From assembly GCF_014873705.1 (NCBI RefSeq), contig NZ_JADBDS010000001.1, positions 1,054,001 through 1,118,000 of the forward strand: 64,000 bases of DNA, in the 5' to 3' direction. The position numbers and the translations under genes are program-made. Below are positions 40,540-49,459 of this stretch, in pieces (within the stretch, counting starts at the first letter, position 1; every line of letters starts with the position of its first letter). The stretch is from Mycobacterium sp. OAS707. Lineage in GTDB: Bacteria > Actinomycetota > Actinomycetes > Mycobacteriales > Mycobacteriaceae. Below the pieces are notes generated by a model. That model made no database searches, was not told the DNA's origin, and was given only the letters and a program-made list of their open reading frames with translations.

Positions 40540-41685
40540 ATGAACGACGTAGCCATCATCGGAGTTGGCCTGCACCCGTTCGGGCGCTTCGAAGGCAAAT
40601 CCGCAATGGAGATGGGTGTCGACGCGATCTTCGCAGCGGTTGCCGACGCTGGTGTGCAGTGGAGTGATGTGCAGTTCGCCACCGGCGGCAGCTGGACGGT
40701 GGCCAACCCCGACGCGATCGTCGGAATGGTTGGCCTGACCGGCATCCCGTTCACGAACGTCTTCAACGCATGCGCTACCGCGGCCAGCGCCGCGAAGGCA
40801 TGCGCCGACGGAATCCGGTTGGGCGACTACGACATCGGCATCGCGATCGGCCTCGACAAGCACCCTCGCGGCGCCTTCACCGAGGATCCCGCACTCGTCG
40901 GCATGCCGAGCTGGTACGCCGAGAACGGCCAATACTTGACCACCCAGTTCTTCGGCATGAAGGCGAACCGCTACCTGCACGACCACGGCATCTCACAGGA
41001 GACCCTCGCCAAGGTCGCGGCGAAGAACTTCCGCAACGGGGCGCTGAACCCGAATGCGTTCCGGCGCAAGCCCATCAGCGAGGACGAGATCCTCAGCTCG
41101 ACGATGCTGAACTACCCGCTGACGCAGTACATGTTCTGCGCGCCCGATGAAGGCGCCGCCGCAGTCGTCATGTGCCGCGCCGACGTCGCGCACCGCTACA
41201 CCTCCAAGCCGGTGTATCTGAGGGCCGTCGAGGTGCGCACCCGACGCTACGGCGCCTATGAGGTCAATACGACGTTCGCTCCTGTCACCGAAGACGTGGC
41301 GCCGACGGTGTATGCCGCCAGGGCGGCGTTCGAAAAGGCCGGTGTCGCACCGGAGGACGTTGACGTGATCCAGCTACAGGACACCGACGCAGGGGCCGAG
41401 ATCATCCACATGGCCGAATGTGGCTTCTGCGCCGACGGCGAGCAGGAGAAGCTGCTGGCCGACGGGGCAACCGAAATCCACGGCGCCATGCCGGTCAACA
41501 CCGACGGCGGGCTGATCGCCAACGGTGAGCCGATCGGCGCGTCGGGTCTGCGCCAGATCCATGAGCTGGTGCGCCAGCTGCGCGGCGAGGCGGGCGATCG
41601 CCAGGTGCCCGGCGAGCCGAAGGTCGGCTTCGCGCAGCTTTACGGTGCACCAGGCACCGCAGCGGCGACCGTCGTGTCGCTATGA
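40540..41685 (+). CDS. Thiolase-fold protein (SCP2-thiolase/Ltp-like), probable aldolase rather than thiolase
   Basis: A 381-residue thiolase-superfamily protein. The N-terminal Cys78 in FNACATAASA is kept, but the other thiolase residues are not. The segment normally read as HDCF is QDTD (280-283), the GHP His is replaced in NGEPIGASG (Glu330), and the C-terminal Cys region reads QLYGAPG with Tyr368. This is the pattern of non-thiolytic Ltp proteins such as the steroid-side-chain aldolase Ltp2, which works as a complex with a DUF35 protein. The upstream gene supplies that partner. Expected reaction: carbon-carbon cleavage of a beta-hydroxyacyl-CoA. Confidence 0.85.
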   Translation: MNDVAIIGVGLHPFGRFEGKSAMEMGVDAIFAAVADAGVQWSDVQFATGGSWTVANPDAIVGMVGLTGIPFTNVFNACATAASAAKACADGIRLGDYDIGIAIGLDKHPRGAFTEDPALVGMPSWYAENGQYLTTQFFGMKANRYLHDHGISQETLAKVAAKNFRNGALNPNAFRRKPISEDEILSSTMLNYPLTQYMFCAPDEGAAAVVMCRADVAHRYTSKPVYLRAVEVRTRRYGAYEVNTTFAPVTEDVAPTVYAARAAFEKAGVAPEDVDVIQLQDTDAGAEIIHMAECGFCADGEQEKLLADGATEIHGAMPVNTDGGLIANGEPIGASGLRQIHELVRQLRGEAGDRQVPGEPKVGFAQLYGAPGTAAATVVSL

Positions 41686-41712
41686 CCCAATTCATCCCGC
41701 CACTAGGCATGG

Positions 41713-42363
41713 TCAGCTGGGGCTGCGCGCAAAGATGACGGCTCCTGGGACGTCGTCGTCTGGCCTCAGAACCAGTTCGGCCTCGATCGTGAAGCCCGCG
41801 TCACGAAGCCATCCCGCGACCCTGCTCGGCGGCCGGTGGTAACTGTCGACATTGATCGAGCGACCCGTGTAACCCTCTGACGTGTGTTGTGTTTCGTCGC
41901 CGACATGAAATCCGACCAGCAGCGGACACCCTGGCCGCAACACTCGGCAGAACTGCTCGAAAACACCGGGCACGGCGTCGTCGGGCACGTGGATCACCGA
42001 CCAGAACGCGAGTACGCCCGCAACGGAGTTGTCCGCCAAGGCGAGGTCGGTCATCGTCCCGACCTCGAAGCGCAGGTCGGGATAGTCCCGCCGCGCGATC
42101 GCGATCATCTCGGGTGACAGGTCAATGCCGAAAGCATCCACTCCGGCATCATGGAGGTAGCGAGTGACGTACCCCGGCCCGCAGCCGACATCGGCGACTG
42201 GTCCACCTCCGACGTCGCGCACCAACTCAGCGAACATCGCCAAACTCAGCCGCAGATAAGGCTTCTCGCCAAGCAACCCACGTACCTTCTCGGCGTATCC
42301 GGTGGCGTCGGTGTCGTATGAGGAGCGGGTTTCGGACAGCCAGGTGTCACCCATGGACGACAT
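41713..42363 (-). CDS. Class I SAM-dependent methyltransferase
   Basis: A 216-residue methyltransferase with the SAM motif PVADVGCGPGYVTRYL, the acidic residue in FGIDLSPEMI, and a motif-II-like LAFWSVIHVPDDAVP followed by VLRPGCPLLVGFHVGDE. The substrate cannot be inferred. ATG 42363 (MSSMGDTW) or 42354 are both plausible. A longer open frame to 42453 would overlap the acyl-CoA dehydrogenase gene. It lies 43 bp downstream of the FadE gene on the same strand and may be the last gene of that operon. It is convergent with the thiolase-fold gene. Confidence 0.83.
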   Translation of the reverse strand: MSSMGDTWLSETRSSYDTDATGYAEKVRGLLGEKPYLRLSLAMFAELVRDVGGGPVADVGCGPGYVTRYLHDAGVDAFGIDLSPEMIAIARRDYPDLRFEVGTMTDLALADNSVAGVLAFWSVIHVPDDAVPGVFEQFCRVLRPGCPLLVGFHVGDETQHTSEGYTGRSINVDSYHRPPSRVAGWLRDAGFTIEAELVLRPDDDVPGAVIFARSPS

Positions 42364-42406
42364 GGTAGCCAGTCCGGCGGCCGCGGTGACCTTCTTGCGT
42401 CGAGCG

Positions 42407-43603
42407 CTAGGAGGCCTTCTTCTGCGCTGGGGGCGCGTACGCCGGCTTGCCAAGCCCCAGCACGTACTGGGCGATCATGTTGCGGAACACCTCGAGCGTG
42501 CCGCCGTAGATGCCCACCAATGGGGCAAATCGGTAGACGTATTCCGCGGCGCCGTCGTCGGCCGCGCCGTCCGTGCCGACCGGCAGCGACGCTGCCGTGC
42601 CGAGGAGGTCCATCAGGTCCGGCGAGATATCCCGCATCGTCTGTGCCAACGCCACTCGCCCGAAGATTGTCGTGGCGCTCAGCGCGGCCTCCATCCTGGC
42701 GACACTGCGGCCGAGCCGATACGCCACCGCGCCGTCGTCAATTAGCCTGCGTCCATTGGGATCCGGCTGGGCTACCTTCGCCGCGGCCTTGTCGACAGCG
42801 TCGGCCATGAACCCGGCCTGATGCATCATGATCGACACGTCCTGCAGCCCGTCCGGGGCGACATCGACGGCGCCGTGCTCGACGTTCAGCGGTTCTCGCA
42901 CCACGGTCCAGCCGTTGTTCACGTCGCCAAGCCGGTACTTGTCGTCGACGCGGACATCGCTGTAATAGACGATGTTGGTGCGGTCGCCGTCGACGGTGCG
43001 GATGCCCTGGATCTCGATGCCTGGTGAATCCAGCGGCACCAGAAACATGGTGAGGCTCTTGTGTTTTGGAGCTTCGGGATCGGTGTTGGTGATCAAGAAG
43101 ACATACTGGCAGTTGTGCGCGCCGGTGGTGAACATCTTCGAACCATTGATGAGCCAGCTCGACCCATCCCGTACCGCGCGGGTCTTGCAGGTCGCGACGT
43201 CGGAACCACCTTCGGGCTCGGTGTAACCAAGGCACAACCGAATGTGCCCGCTGAACACGCCTGGCATCACCTCGGCCTTCAGCTCGGGTGAGCCGAACTT
43301 CTCCACCGACCGCGCGATCATCGCAGTGGTGCCGGAGGTTACCCACGGCACGTGTGCCCGGCGCTTCTCCAGTTCCCAGATCCGCCGGCGAACACGGTCG
43401 AAGCCGCCCTCGGCTTCAGATTTCCATTCTTTCGCCAGATACCCGGCGGCTCCCAGCGCGAGGTGCACGCCTTCATCGAAGTTGTCGCCGGTCTCACGGT
43501 CGCGGCGGATGACGTCGTCGGTCACATGGGTGCGCAGGAAGTCACGCGCCTCCTGGACGAACGCCTGATCGTCCTCGGCCAGCTCAACCCGTGAGAAATC
43601 CAC
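42407..43603 (-). CDS. Acyl-CoA dehydrogenase (FadE)
   Basis: A 398-residue ACAD. The FAD/substrate segments are LCLGYTEPEGGSDVATCKT and WLINGSKMFTTGAHNCQYVFL, and the C-terminal motif IYGGTLEVFRNMIAQYVLGLGKP fits the family. It oxidises an acyl-CoA at the alpha-beta bond. It begins directly after the stop of a second, shorter FadE gene. Adjacent mycobacterial FadE pairs are known to form alpha2beta2 heterotetramers specialised for steroid or bulky CoA esters, and this pair fits that pattern. It is part of the site H operon. Confidence 0.92.
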   Translation of the reverse strand: MDFSRVELAEDDQAFVQEARDFLRTHVTDDVIRRDRETGDNFDEGVHLALGAAGYLAKEWKSEAEGGFDRVRRRIWELEKRRAHVPWVTSGTTAMIARSVEKFGSPELKAEVMPGVFSGHIRLCLGYTEPEGGSDVATCKTRAVRDGSSWLINGSKMFTTGAHNCQYVFLITNTDPEAPKHKSLTMFLVPLDSPGIEIQGIRTVDGDRTNIVYYSDVRVDDKYRLGDVNNGWTVVREPLNVEHGAVDVAPDGLQDVSIMMHQAGFMADAVDKAAAKVAQPDPNGRRLIDDGAVAYRLGRSVARMEAALSATTIFGRVALAQTMRDISPDLMDLLGTAASLPVGTDGAADDGAAEYVYRFAPLVGIYGGTLEVFRNMIAQYVLGLGKPAYAPPAQKKAS

Positions 43604-44656
43604 TTATTCGCCCTTTCCTGAACCGCTTTCGCGGGCCGCGACGAGCTCCGCGATGTACTTCGCACTCGCTCCGGGATCGCCCCCTGCCAAGGCCCAGCCA
43701 CGCGCGCGAAGAAGATAGGCCGATGCCGCCGCCTCAGCCGAAACCCCGAGTCCGCCCTGCACATGCACACACATCGTCGCGGCCTTGGAAGCTTCCTCGG
43801 CCATGAACACGAATGCCGACGGCGCGAGCTCCGGTCGCTCGTCGGGCTCGTTGTCCAGGAACCACGCTGCGCGACGGGCGAGATTACGGCCGCCCTGCAC
43901 GGTGATCGCAATGTTGGCCAGCGGATGCGAGATGCCCTGCAGCGTCGAGATCGGCACGCCGAGCGTGTATCTGTTCTTCGCGAATTCCGCGGCGATCGTG
44001 AGCGTCTCCTCGACCAGACCCACCAGCGCCGCAGCGGTGAGCACCCGCCATTCGTCCAGCGCGCGTTGGTATTCCGCCAGCGCCTCGGCGCCACTGGCCA
44101 GCACTGTGCGGCTGTCGGCGGCTGCTTGGTCGACCCATGCCGTGGGCAGTCGGCCGATGTTGTCGACCTTGGCGGGACGGGTGCCGAACGTCAGCCGCAC
44201 GATGTCTTGGCCGTCGCGTACGACGATCTGGTCGGCGATCGAGCCGGTCGGGATCAGCCGTACACCGGTCACGTTGTCGTGCTGCGGGTCGAATGCGGCC
44301 AGCTGCTTGCCGTTGACGACGTCGGGCTCCAGGGCACCCAGACGCGCGAGCAGCCGGGCCGCGCAGACGTGGTCGATCCACGGCACAGGCGCTAGCGAGC
44401 GCCCAACTTCTTCTGCCACCAGGGTCAGGTCGACGAGTGTCGCCCCGTCTCCGCCGACGGATTCCGGCAGCGCCATCGTCGTCGCCCCCATGGCGCACAG
44501 GCGTTCCCACAGGCTTTTGTCGAACCCAGACTCCTCTGCGGCCCGCACCGTTTCGATCGAACAGTGGCTCTTGAAGAAGTCCTTGTACGCAGCCTGCAGG
44601 GCTTGGTGGTCCTCGGTGAGGCTGTAGTCGATTCTGCGCAATTCGTAACGATCCAT
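43604..44656 (-). CDS. Acyl-CoA dehydrogenase (FadE), partner subunit
   Basis: A 350-residue ACAD-fold protein, shorter and more divergent than its neighbour. The N-terminal helical domain has MALPESVGGDGATLVDLTLV, the middle strand region is weak, and the C-terminal helices hold LGVPISTLQGISHPLANIAI and HVQGGLGVSAEAAASAYLLRA. The TxPxxGSD stretch of full ACADs is not evident, consistent with the partner chain of a heteromeric FadE pair. ATG 44656 overlaps the upstream stop by one base (TGATG), and its own stop abuts the next FadE start. Confidence 0.88.
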   Translation of the reverse strand: MDRYELRRIDYSLTEDHQALQAAYKDFFKSHCSIETVRAAEESGFDKSLWERLCAMGATTMALPESVGGDGATLVDLTLVAEEVGRSLAPVPWIDHVCAARLLARLGALEPDVVNGKQLAAFDPQHDNVTGVRLIPTGSIADQIVVRDGQDIVRLTFGTRPAKVDNIGRLPTAWVDQAAADSRTVLASGAEALAEYQRALDEWRVLTAAALVGLVEETLTIAAEFAKNRYTLGVPISTLQGISHPLANIAITVQGGRNLARRAAWFLDNEPDERPELAPSAFVFMAEEASKAATMCVHVQGGLGVSAEAAASAYLLRARGWALAGGDPGASAKYIAELVAARESGSGKGE

Positions 44657-45492
44657 CAGTTCTCCTGTTTGGCGCCGAAGAAGAATTCGTTTGCGTTGTT
44701 GAAGAGGTAGTTGTCGAGTACGTCGGCAGGCAATTCGAGCGCCAGCGCCTCGGGCACGACACGGCGCATTTTGAGCACCGGCCAGTCCGAGGCGTACATC
44801 ACCTTGTTCGATCCCCGAGTCCGCATGTAATGCAAGAGGCTGTCGGGCAGCCGTTTTGGTGACCACGCCGACGTCATGAGACGCAGGTTCTGGTACTTGA
44901 TCATCAGCCGGATGGCGACGTCCCACCACGGGTCGGCCCCGTGGATCATGCAAAGCTTCAGTTCGGGGAAGCGCACGCACACCCGATCGAGATGAATCGG
45001 ATTCTGGACTTCACCCGGTATCGGCGGCCCCGGGATGCCGGTGTTGATGCACAGCGGCAGTTCGAGCTCCGCGCACTTGGTGTAGAGCGGGTAGTACACG
45101 GCGTCGCTGGGTGGATATTGGCCGTCACCCCAGAAGCTCGGCCCCACAACGGTATACGCCACCGGCAGATCCGAGGCGACGGCGGCGAGCTCCCTCAGTG
45201 CCGGTATCGGCCGCAGCAGATTGACCCCGCCGATCGCCAGCGCGAACCGGTCCGGCTTCGCCTCGACGAACTTGCGCGCGGTCACCGACGGCTTGGCGAC
45301 ACTGTCCATCAGAATCGCTTTCGCGACGCCCTGCTCGTCCATCTCGTCCAGCAACTCGGCCAGGTCGACCGGCGCGAACATCGACTCCGGTCCCTTGAAG
45401 TAGTCGTCGCGCACCTTGAGCATCCAGGTGGGTTGCTTCTCGGTCTCGCCGAAGTGCACGTTGACCAGTCCGTCTATCACTTTGGTTGTCAT
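44656..45492 (-). CDS. Amidohydrolase_2 family protein
   Basis: A 278-residue TIM-barrel protein. The usual N-terminal DxH is replaced by GLVNVHFG, while IHGADPWWDVAIRL (His) and MYASDWPVLKMRRV (Asp) are conserved metal-site segments. The family includes decarboxylases and C-C hydrolases as well as amidohydrolases. It overlaps its FadD neighbour by 4 bp and the FadE gene by 1 bp, so it works in the same CoA pathway. A ring-opening or decarboxylating role on a CoA ester is possible but unproven. Confidence 0.82.
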   Translation of the reverse strand: MTTKVIDGLVNVHFGETEKQPTWMLKVRDDYFKGPESMFAPVDLAELLDEMDEQGVAKAILMDSVAKPSVTARKFVEAKPDRFALAIGGVNLLRPIPALRELAAVASDLPVAYTVVGPSFWGDGQYPPSDAVYYPLYTKCAELELPLCINTGIPGPPIPGEVQNPIHLDRVCVRFPELKLCMIHGADPWWDVAIRLMIKYQNLRLMTSAWSPKRLPDSLLHYMRTRGSNKVMYASDWPVLKMRRVVPEALALELPADVLDNYLFNNANEFFFGAKQEN

Positions 45493-47096
45493 ACCGAAGC
45501 CTTCTGTGTCGCAACGCCTTTCGCCCACCGATAGTCCGCTTTTCCGTTGCCGAGGCGGCGCACCTGCTCGACGAAGATGATCTCCTTGGGCGCCTTGAAC
45601 CGGGCCAGCTGCGATGCGCAGAGTTCCTGCAACGCTACGCGATCCAGCTCGTCACGTAGCGCCACCAGAGCGACAACCTCCTGACCCCACCGTTCACTCG
45701 GCCGGCCGACCACCAGCGCATCGGCGACGCCCGGGTGCGCACGCAGCACCTCTTCGACCTCCTCGACGAACACCTTCTCCCCGCCGGTATTGATCACCAG
45801 AGAGTCGCGACCGAATAGCCGCATGGTGCCGTCGGCGGCAAGCGAGCCTCGGTCCCCGGAGATCACCACACGCTGGCCCTCGACGACCGGGAAAGTTTTC
45901 TGCGTGGCGGCGGCATCGTCGAAGTAGCCGAGCGGAATCCTGCCTGCGCGTGCCACATAACCGATCTCGTCCTCGCCGGGCTGCAGGAATCGGCTGTAGT
46001 CTTCCGACACCACCAGTGCACCCTCGCGCAATTCGAACGTGTCCTTCTCGTCGCCGCGCTGACTGCGCCCGAACCCGACGTTGCCGGTCTCCGACGAGCC
46101 GTAGCCATTGATCAGGGTGATCTGCGGGAGCAATTCCAGCAGCGCCCGCTGGTATTTCGGGTTCGTCGCCGCTCCCCCGGTGCCGATCGCGAACATCGAT
46201 GACAGGTCGTAGGAACCGCGCCGCAACTCGTCCACCAACGGCCCGGCATACGCGTCACCGACCATCGTCATCATTCCCACCTTTTCGCGCTCAGCGGTCG
46301 CGAGCACGGCTGGAGGATCGAATTTCGCCTTGTCGTACAGGACGACAGGCAGGCCGTTGAGAAGAGCGGCGAACGCCGTCCACATGCCGGCCGCATGCAT
46401 CAACGGGGACACGGCGAACCATGGCTGTCCGCCGTGGCGCACCTTGTCGTGTATGTCGCCCGCGGACTCGTGATCGGCGCCGTTCATGGACACGACGTAG
46501 CTGTCGCTCTGCCGCCACATCACCCCCTTGGGTCGCCCGGTGGTGCCGCCGGTGCACACCATGAGCAGATCATCGGGAGACGGGGTGATCGGATGGTCGG
46601 TATCCCCTTGCGCCAGGGCGTCTTCCAGTGTGATGGCGCCGGACAGCTCCGCAACGTCGCTACCGTCGTCCACCGAAATCAGGAGGTCGGCCGAGGCGGG
46701 CGGCAACACGTCGGCGAACTTCGGCCCCAACGACCGGTGGTAGATGACTGCCCGCGGTCGCAGGTACTCCAACAGCTCGGCGACCTCGCGCGGCGTGTAG
46801 TTGTAGTTGACGTTCGCCGGAACGGTGCGCGCCTTCAGACAACCGATCACCATGTCGGGATAGAGGTCGTTGTGCATGATCAGTGCGACGCGATCCTGCC
46901 CGCATTCCCAGTTCTCGAGCTCGGCGCGCTCACGGTGGGCGCCGAACCCGTTATCTGCCAGGAAGTTCGCCAGCCTGCGGGTCCGGTCGGCCGATTCGCC
47001 GAACGTGCTGCGCCGCGCGCCGCAGACCGTCATCAGGCGGTCGGGAACCGTCTCCGCTATGGCGTCCAGAACCGCGCCGATGGTCCACTCGCTCAT
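45489..47096 (-). CDS. Acyl-CoA synthetase (FadD, FadD19-like)
   Basis: A 535-residue ANL ligase with VCTGGTTGRPKGVMWRQSDS, NGYGSSETGNVGFG, RVVISGDRGSLAADGTMRLF, INTGGEKVFVEEVEEV and the catalytic Lys in RLGNGKADYRWAKG. It is closely patterned on the FadD at 31300 (shared NVNY and KGV-WRQ segments), so the two are paralogues that may take successive acids. It is the third gene of the site H operon, overlapping the amidohydrolase by 4 bp. Confidence 0.92.
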   Translation of the reverse strand: MSEWTIGAVLDAIAETVPDRLMTVCGARRSTFGESADRTRRLANFLADNGFGAHRERAELENWECGQDRVALIMHNDLYPDMVIGCLKARTVPANVNYNYTPREVAELLEYLRPRAVIYHRSLGPKFADVLPPASADLLISVDDGSDVAELSGAITLEDALAQGDTDHPITPSPDDLLMVCTGGTTGRPKGVMWRQSDSYVVSMNGADHESAGDIHDKVRHGGQPWFAVSPLMHAAGMWTAFAALLNGLPVVLYDKAKFDPPAVLATAEREKVGMMTMVGDAYAGPLVDELRRGSYDLSSMFAIGTGGAATNPKYQRALLELLPQITLINGYGSSETGNVGFGRSQRGDEKDTFELREGALVVSEDYSRFLQPGEDEIGYVARAGRIPLGYFDDAAATQKTFPVVEGQRVVISGDRGSLAADGTMRLFGRDSLVINTGGEKVFVEEVEEVLRAHPGVADALVVGRPSERWGQEVVALVALRDELDRVALQELCASQLARFKAPKEIIFVEQVRRLGNGKADYRWAKGVATQKASV

Positions 47097-47103
47097 CGGA
47101 GGG

Positions 47104-48306
47104 CTATGCCGAAACCTTGGCGCCGAGTAGGTCCAATGCGTTGTCCCGCATGACTTTCCGGGTGTCCTCGGCGCTGAACTCGGGGAACTGCGGGATGTCG
47201 GCGGTGAACGACATCGGATCCGCCAACCCCTCGCCGTGTGGCCAGTCCGAGCCGAACAGGATCTTGTCGACGCCGATGGTTTCAGCGAGCAGCTTCACGT
47301 CGTCCTCGTAATACGGTGCGATCCAGACGTTGTTGCGCAGCTGCTCGACGGGGTCCTCCTTGAAGTGGTAGGGCGCGGTGTTCGCCGCCTTCTTCAGCCG
47401 CTTGATCAAGCGGTAGACGAAGTAGGACCCGTTCTCGATGCTGGCCACCTTCAGCGTCGGGTGCCGAGTGAACACCTGGTGCACGATCATCGAGGCCATC
47501 GTGTCGTGGATGGCGCGGTCGTCGAGCAGCACCTGGTCGAGCGGATCCTTCTTGCCGAACCCCTCGAAAGTTGACTTTCCGCCCCACAGCGCCGCGATCG
47601 CCAGATAGCCGCTGTCGGAAAGATGGAATCCCACCGGAATCCCTGCTTCCGCCAGCCGTGCCCAGACCGGGTCGTGCAGTGGATCACCCAACGACCGCGG
47701 CTTGACCACGCCGGGCACAGGTGCCGGCCGCACCAGCACCATCTTGGCGCCACGGCCGATCACGAACTCGACTTCCGCAACGGCCTTTTCCGGATCTGCC
47801 AGCGAGATGATCGGTGCGGCGATGATCCGGCGATCCGGACGGTCGAAACCCCAGTCCTCGTCGAGCCAGAGGTTGAACGCGTGCACCGTGGCCATCGTCG
47901 CCTCGATGTCGTGCTTGAGAGCTTCTTCGACGCCGCACGCGAATGTCGGAAGCATGAACACGGTTTCGAGGTTCTGCTTGTCCAGGATCTTCACCCGGGC
48001 ATCGCGGTTCTGGTATTCGGGATGTTCGGCCAGCCGGTCGACCTTCATCAGCGACGCGGGATCGACGCCTTCGGGGATCTCGCCGCGAAACAACAGGTCG
48101 AGGCAACCCGGTTCAATGATCGGATCGAAGGTCGGATTCGGGATGAAGTGATTGACCTTCTCGGCCATCACCGCCAAGGTGCGCTTGCCGTCCTGAACCA
48201 TCTGCACGCCGCGGCGCTTGAACTCCTTGGGCAGGTGCCGCGTACAGGAATCCACCGTCTCGTAGTAGTGGTTGTCGACATCGATGGCCCGGTAGTCCAG
48301 TGTCAT
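47104..48306 (-). CDS. Amidohydrolase_2 family protein
   Basis: A 400-residue TIM-barrel metal-dependent hydrolase/decarboxylase. The N-terminal metal motif region is IDVDNHYYE, a central His lies in IPVGFHLSDSGYLA, and the C-terminal Asp in LFGSDWPHGEGLADP. Mycobacteria carry many such proteins beside CoA-dependent degradation genes, and the gene at 10638 is a relative. ATG 48306 overlaps the stop of the preceding crotonase (4 bp). It is second in the site H operon. The substrate is unassigned. Confidence 0.85.
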   Translation of the reverse strand: MTLDYRAIDVDNHYYETVDSCTRHLPKEFKRRGVQMVQDGKRTLAVMAEKVNHFIPNPTFDPIIEPGCLDLLFRGEIPEGVDPASLMKVDRLAEHPEYQNRDARVKILDKQNLETVFMLPTFACGVEEALKHDIEATMATVHAFNLWLDEDWGFDRPDRRIIAAPIISLADPEKAVAEVEFVIGRGAKMVLVRPAPVPGVVKPRSLGDPLHDPVWARLAEAGIPVGFHLSDSGYLAIAALWGGKSTFEGFGKKDPLDQVLLDDRAIHDTMASMIVHQVFTRHPTLKVASIENGSYFVYRLIKRLKKAANTAPYHFKEDPVEQLRNNVWIAPYYEDDVKLLAETIGVDKILFGSDWPHGEGLADPMSFTADIPQFPEFSAEDTRKVMRDNALDLLGAKVSA

Positions 48307-49130
48307 GTCTCCTCCTTGAGCGGCGGGAAGTTGGGTGGGCGCTTCTCGAAGAAGCTCGTGATGCCCTCGATGAAGTCGGGTCGAAGCATCGACTCGTGCA
48401 TCAGCTTCTCGGCCACCGCGCTCGCCTCGAAAACATCGCGCATGGTGTCTGCGTACACCTGTTGCTTGATTACGGCTAGAGAACTGGGCGCACAGTTGGC
48501 CGCGATGTCCTCGGCGTAGCCGATGGCCCGCGGCAGCAGCTGGTCGGGGGCGACGACGTCGTTGACCAGTCCGAGTTCCGCCGCCTCGTCGGCGAGCAAG
48601 ACGCGACCGCTCAGCAGCAGATCCATGGCCACGCCCCAGCCGACGACGCGCGGAAGGATCCACGAGATGCCGTACTCGGCGATCAGGCCGCGCCGGGCGA
48701 ACGACGTCGTGAACTTGGCGCCCTCGGCGGCGAAGCGGACATCGCACACGAGCGCCATGGTCAGCCCCATGCCGGCACACGCGCCGTTGATCGCGGCGAT
48801 GACGGGCTTGCGCATGGTCAGCACGTGGTGCGGATGGTGCGAGCCGACCAGCTTGGTGACATCGGTGTCGCCTGCGTTGTCGATGGTGGCGTTGCCGATC
48901 GTGTTCAGGTTGCCCATATCGGCGCCAGCGCAGAAGGCGCGGCCGCTGCCGGTCACCACAATGGCCCGCACGCCCGGGTCGGCCTCCGCTTCGTCGAGGC
49001 GTTCGTAGAACGCGGAGGCGAGGCCTCCGCCCCAGCCATTCATCCGCTCAGGCCGATTCAGGGTCAACACCGCGACACCGGTATCGCGAACCTCGTACAG
49101 GACCGGATCGGTGTCGCTGGCCGCACTCAC
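48303..49130 (-). CDS. Enoyl-CoA hydratase/isomerase family protein
   Basis: A 275-residue crotonase. The CoA-binding/oxyanion segments are GRAFCAGADMGNL and INGACAGMGLTMALVCDVRF, followed by RRGLIAEYGISWILPRVVG, which keeps a Glu at the second catalytic position while the first Glu position (GGCE) is Thr. I chose GTG 49130 because GAGGAGG lies 8-10 bp upstream. The frame remains open to 49436. It is the first gene of a six- or seven-gene operon reading to about 41713, with dyad site H 46 bp upstream. Confidence 0.88.
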   Translation of the reverse strand: MSAASDTDPVLYEVRDTGVAVLTLNRPERMNGWGGGLASAFYERLDEAEADPGVRAIVVTGSGRAFCAGADMGNLNTIGNATIDNAGDTDVTKLVGSHHPHHVLTMRKPVIAAINGACAGMGLTMALVCDVRFAAEGAKFTTSFARRGLIAEYGISWILPRVVGWGVAMDLLLSGRVLLADEAAELGLVNDVVAPDQLLPRAIGYAEDIAANCAPSSLAVIKQQVYADTMRDVFEASAVAEKLMHESMLRPDFIEGITSFFEKRPPNFPPLKEET

Positions 49131-49459
49131 CCGGCGAACCTCCTCAGTAGCGGCTTCGAGCTCGGTGTATCCCCATACTGTACACCTATCGGTAGCGCAT
49201 TCCGCACCGGGTTGCGCGCCCTCGAAGCGGGTCGGGCCTGCGTCGAGACCACGTCCAGAACGCCGTCGCTTTGTTAAGCTCGCGCTGCCGCTCCCGTTCT
49301 GGGGCGCAGTCGAATGTCGGGCTTTCGCCTGACGGTCGTTTTTCAACATTCTGCCGCGACGAGATGCGGCATCGGGCGCCGGCAGCAGCTCTGCAGGAAT
49401 CGACATCATCTGGCCAATCATTTTCGGCCGCAACACAACTCGCTAGAAGGAGACAATCG
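49131..49459. other. Intergenic region (329 bp) with dyad site H
   Basis: The divergent gap between the crotonase (49130, minus) and the DinB-like gene (49460, plus). Apart from the ribosome site of the crotonase and dyad site H at 49176-49194, I see no gene, RNA or repeat here. Short open frames on both strands lack start contexts and family similarity. Confidence 0.7.
49176..49194. promoter_or_regulatory. 19-bp dyad operator, site H (TACTGTACACCTATCGGTA)
   Basis: One arm is well preserved (TACTGTA) and the other is degenerate (GGTA). It lies 46 bp upstream of the crotonase start that opens the EchA/amidohydrolase/FadD/amidohydrolase/FadE/FadE operon. Confidence 0.55.
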
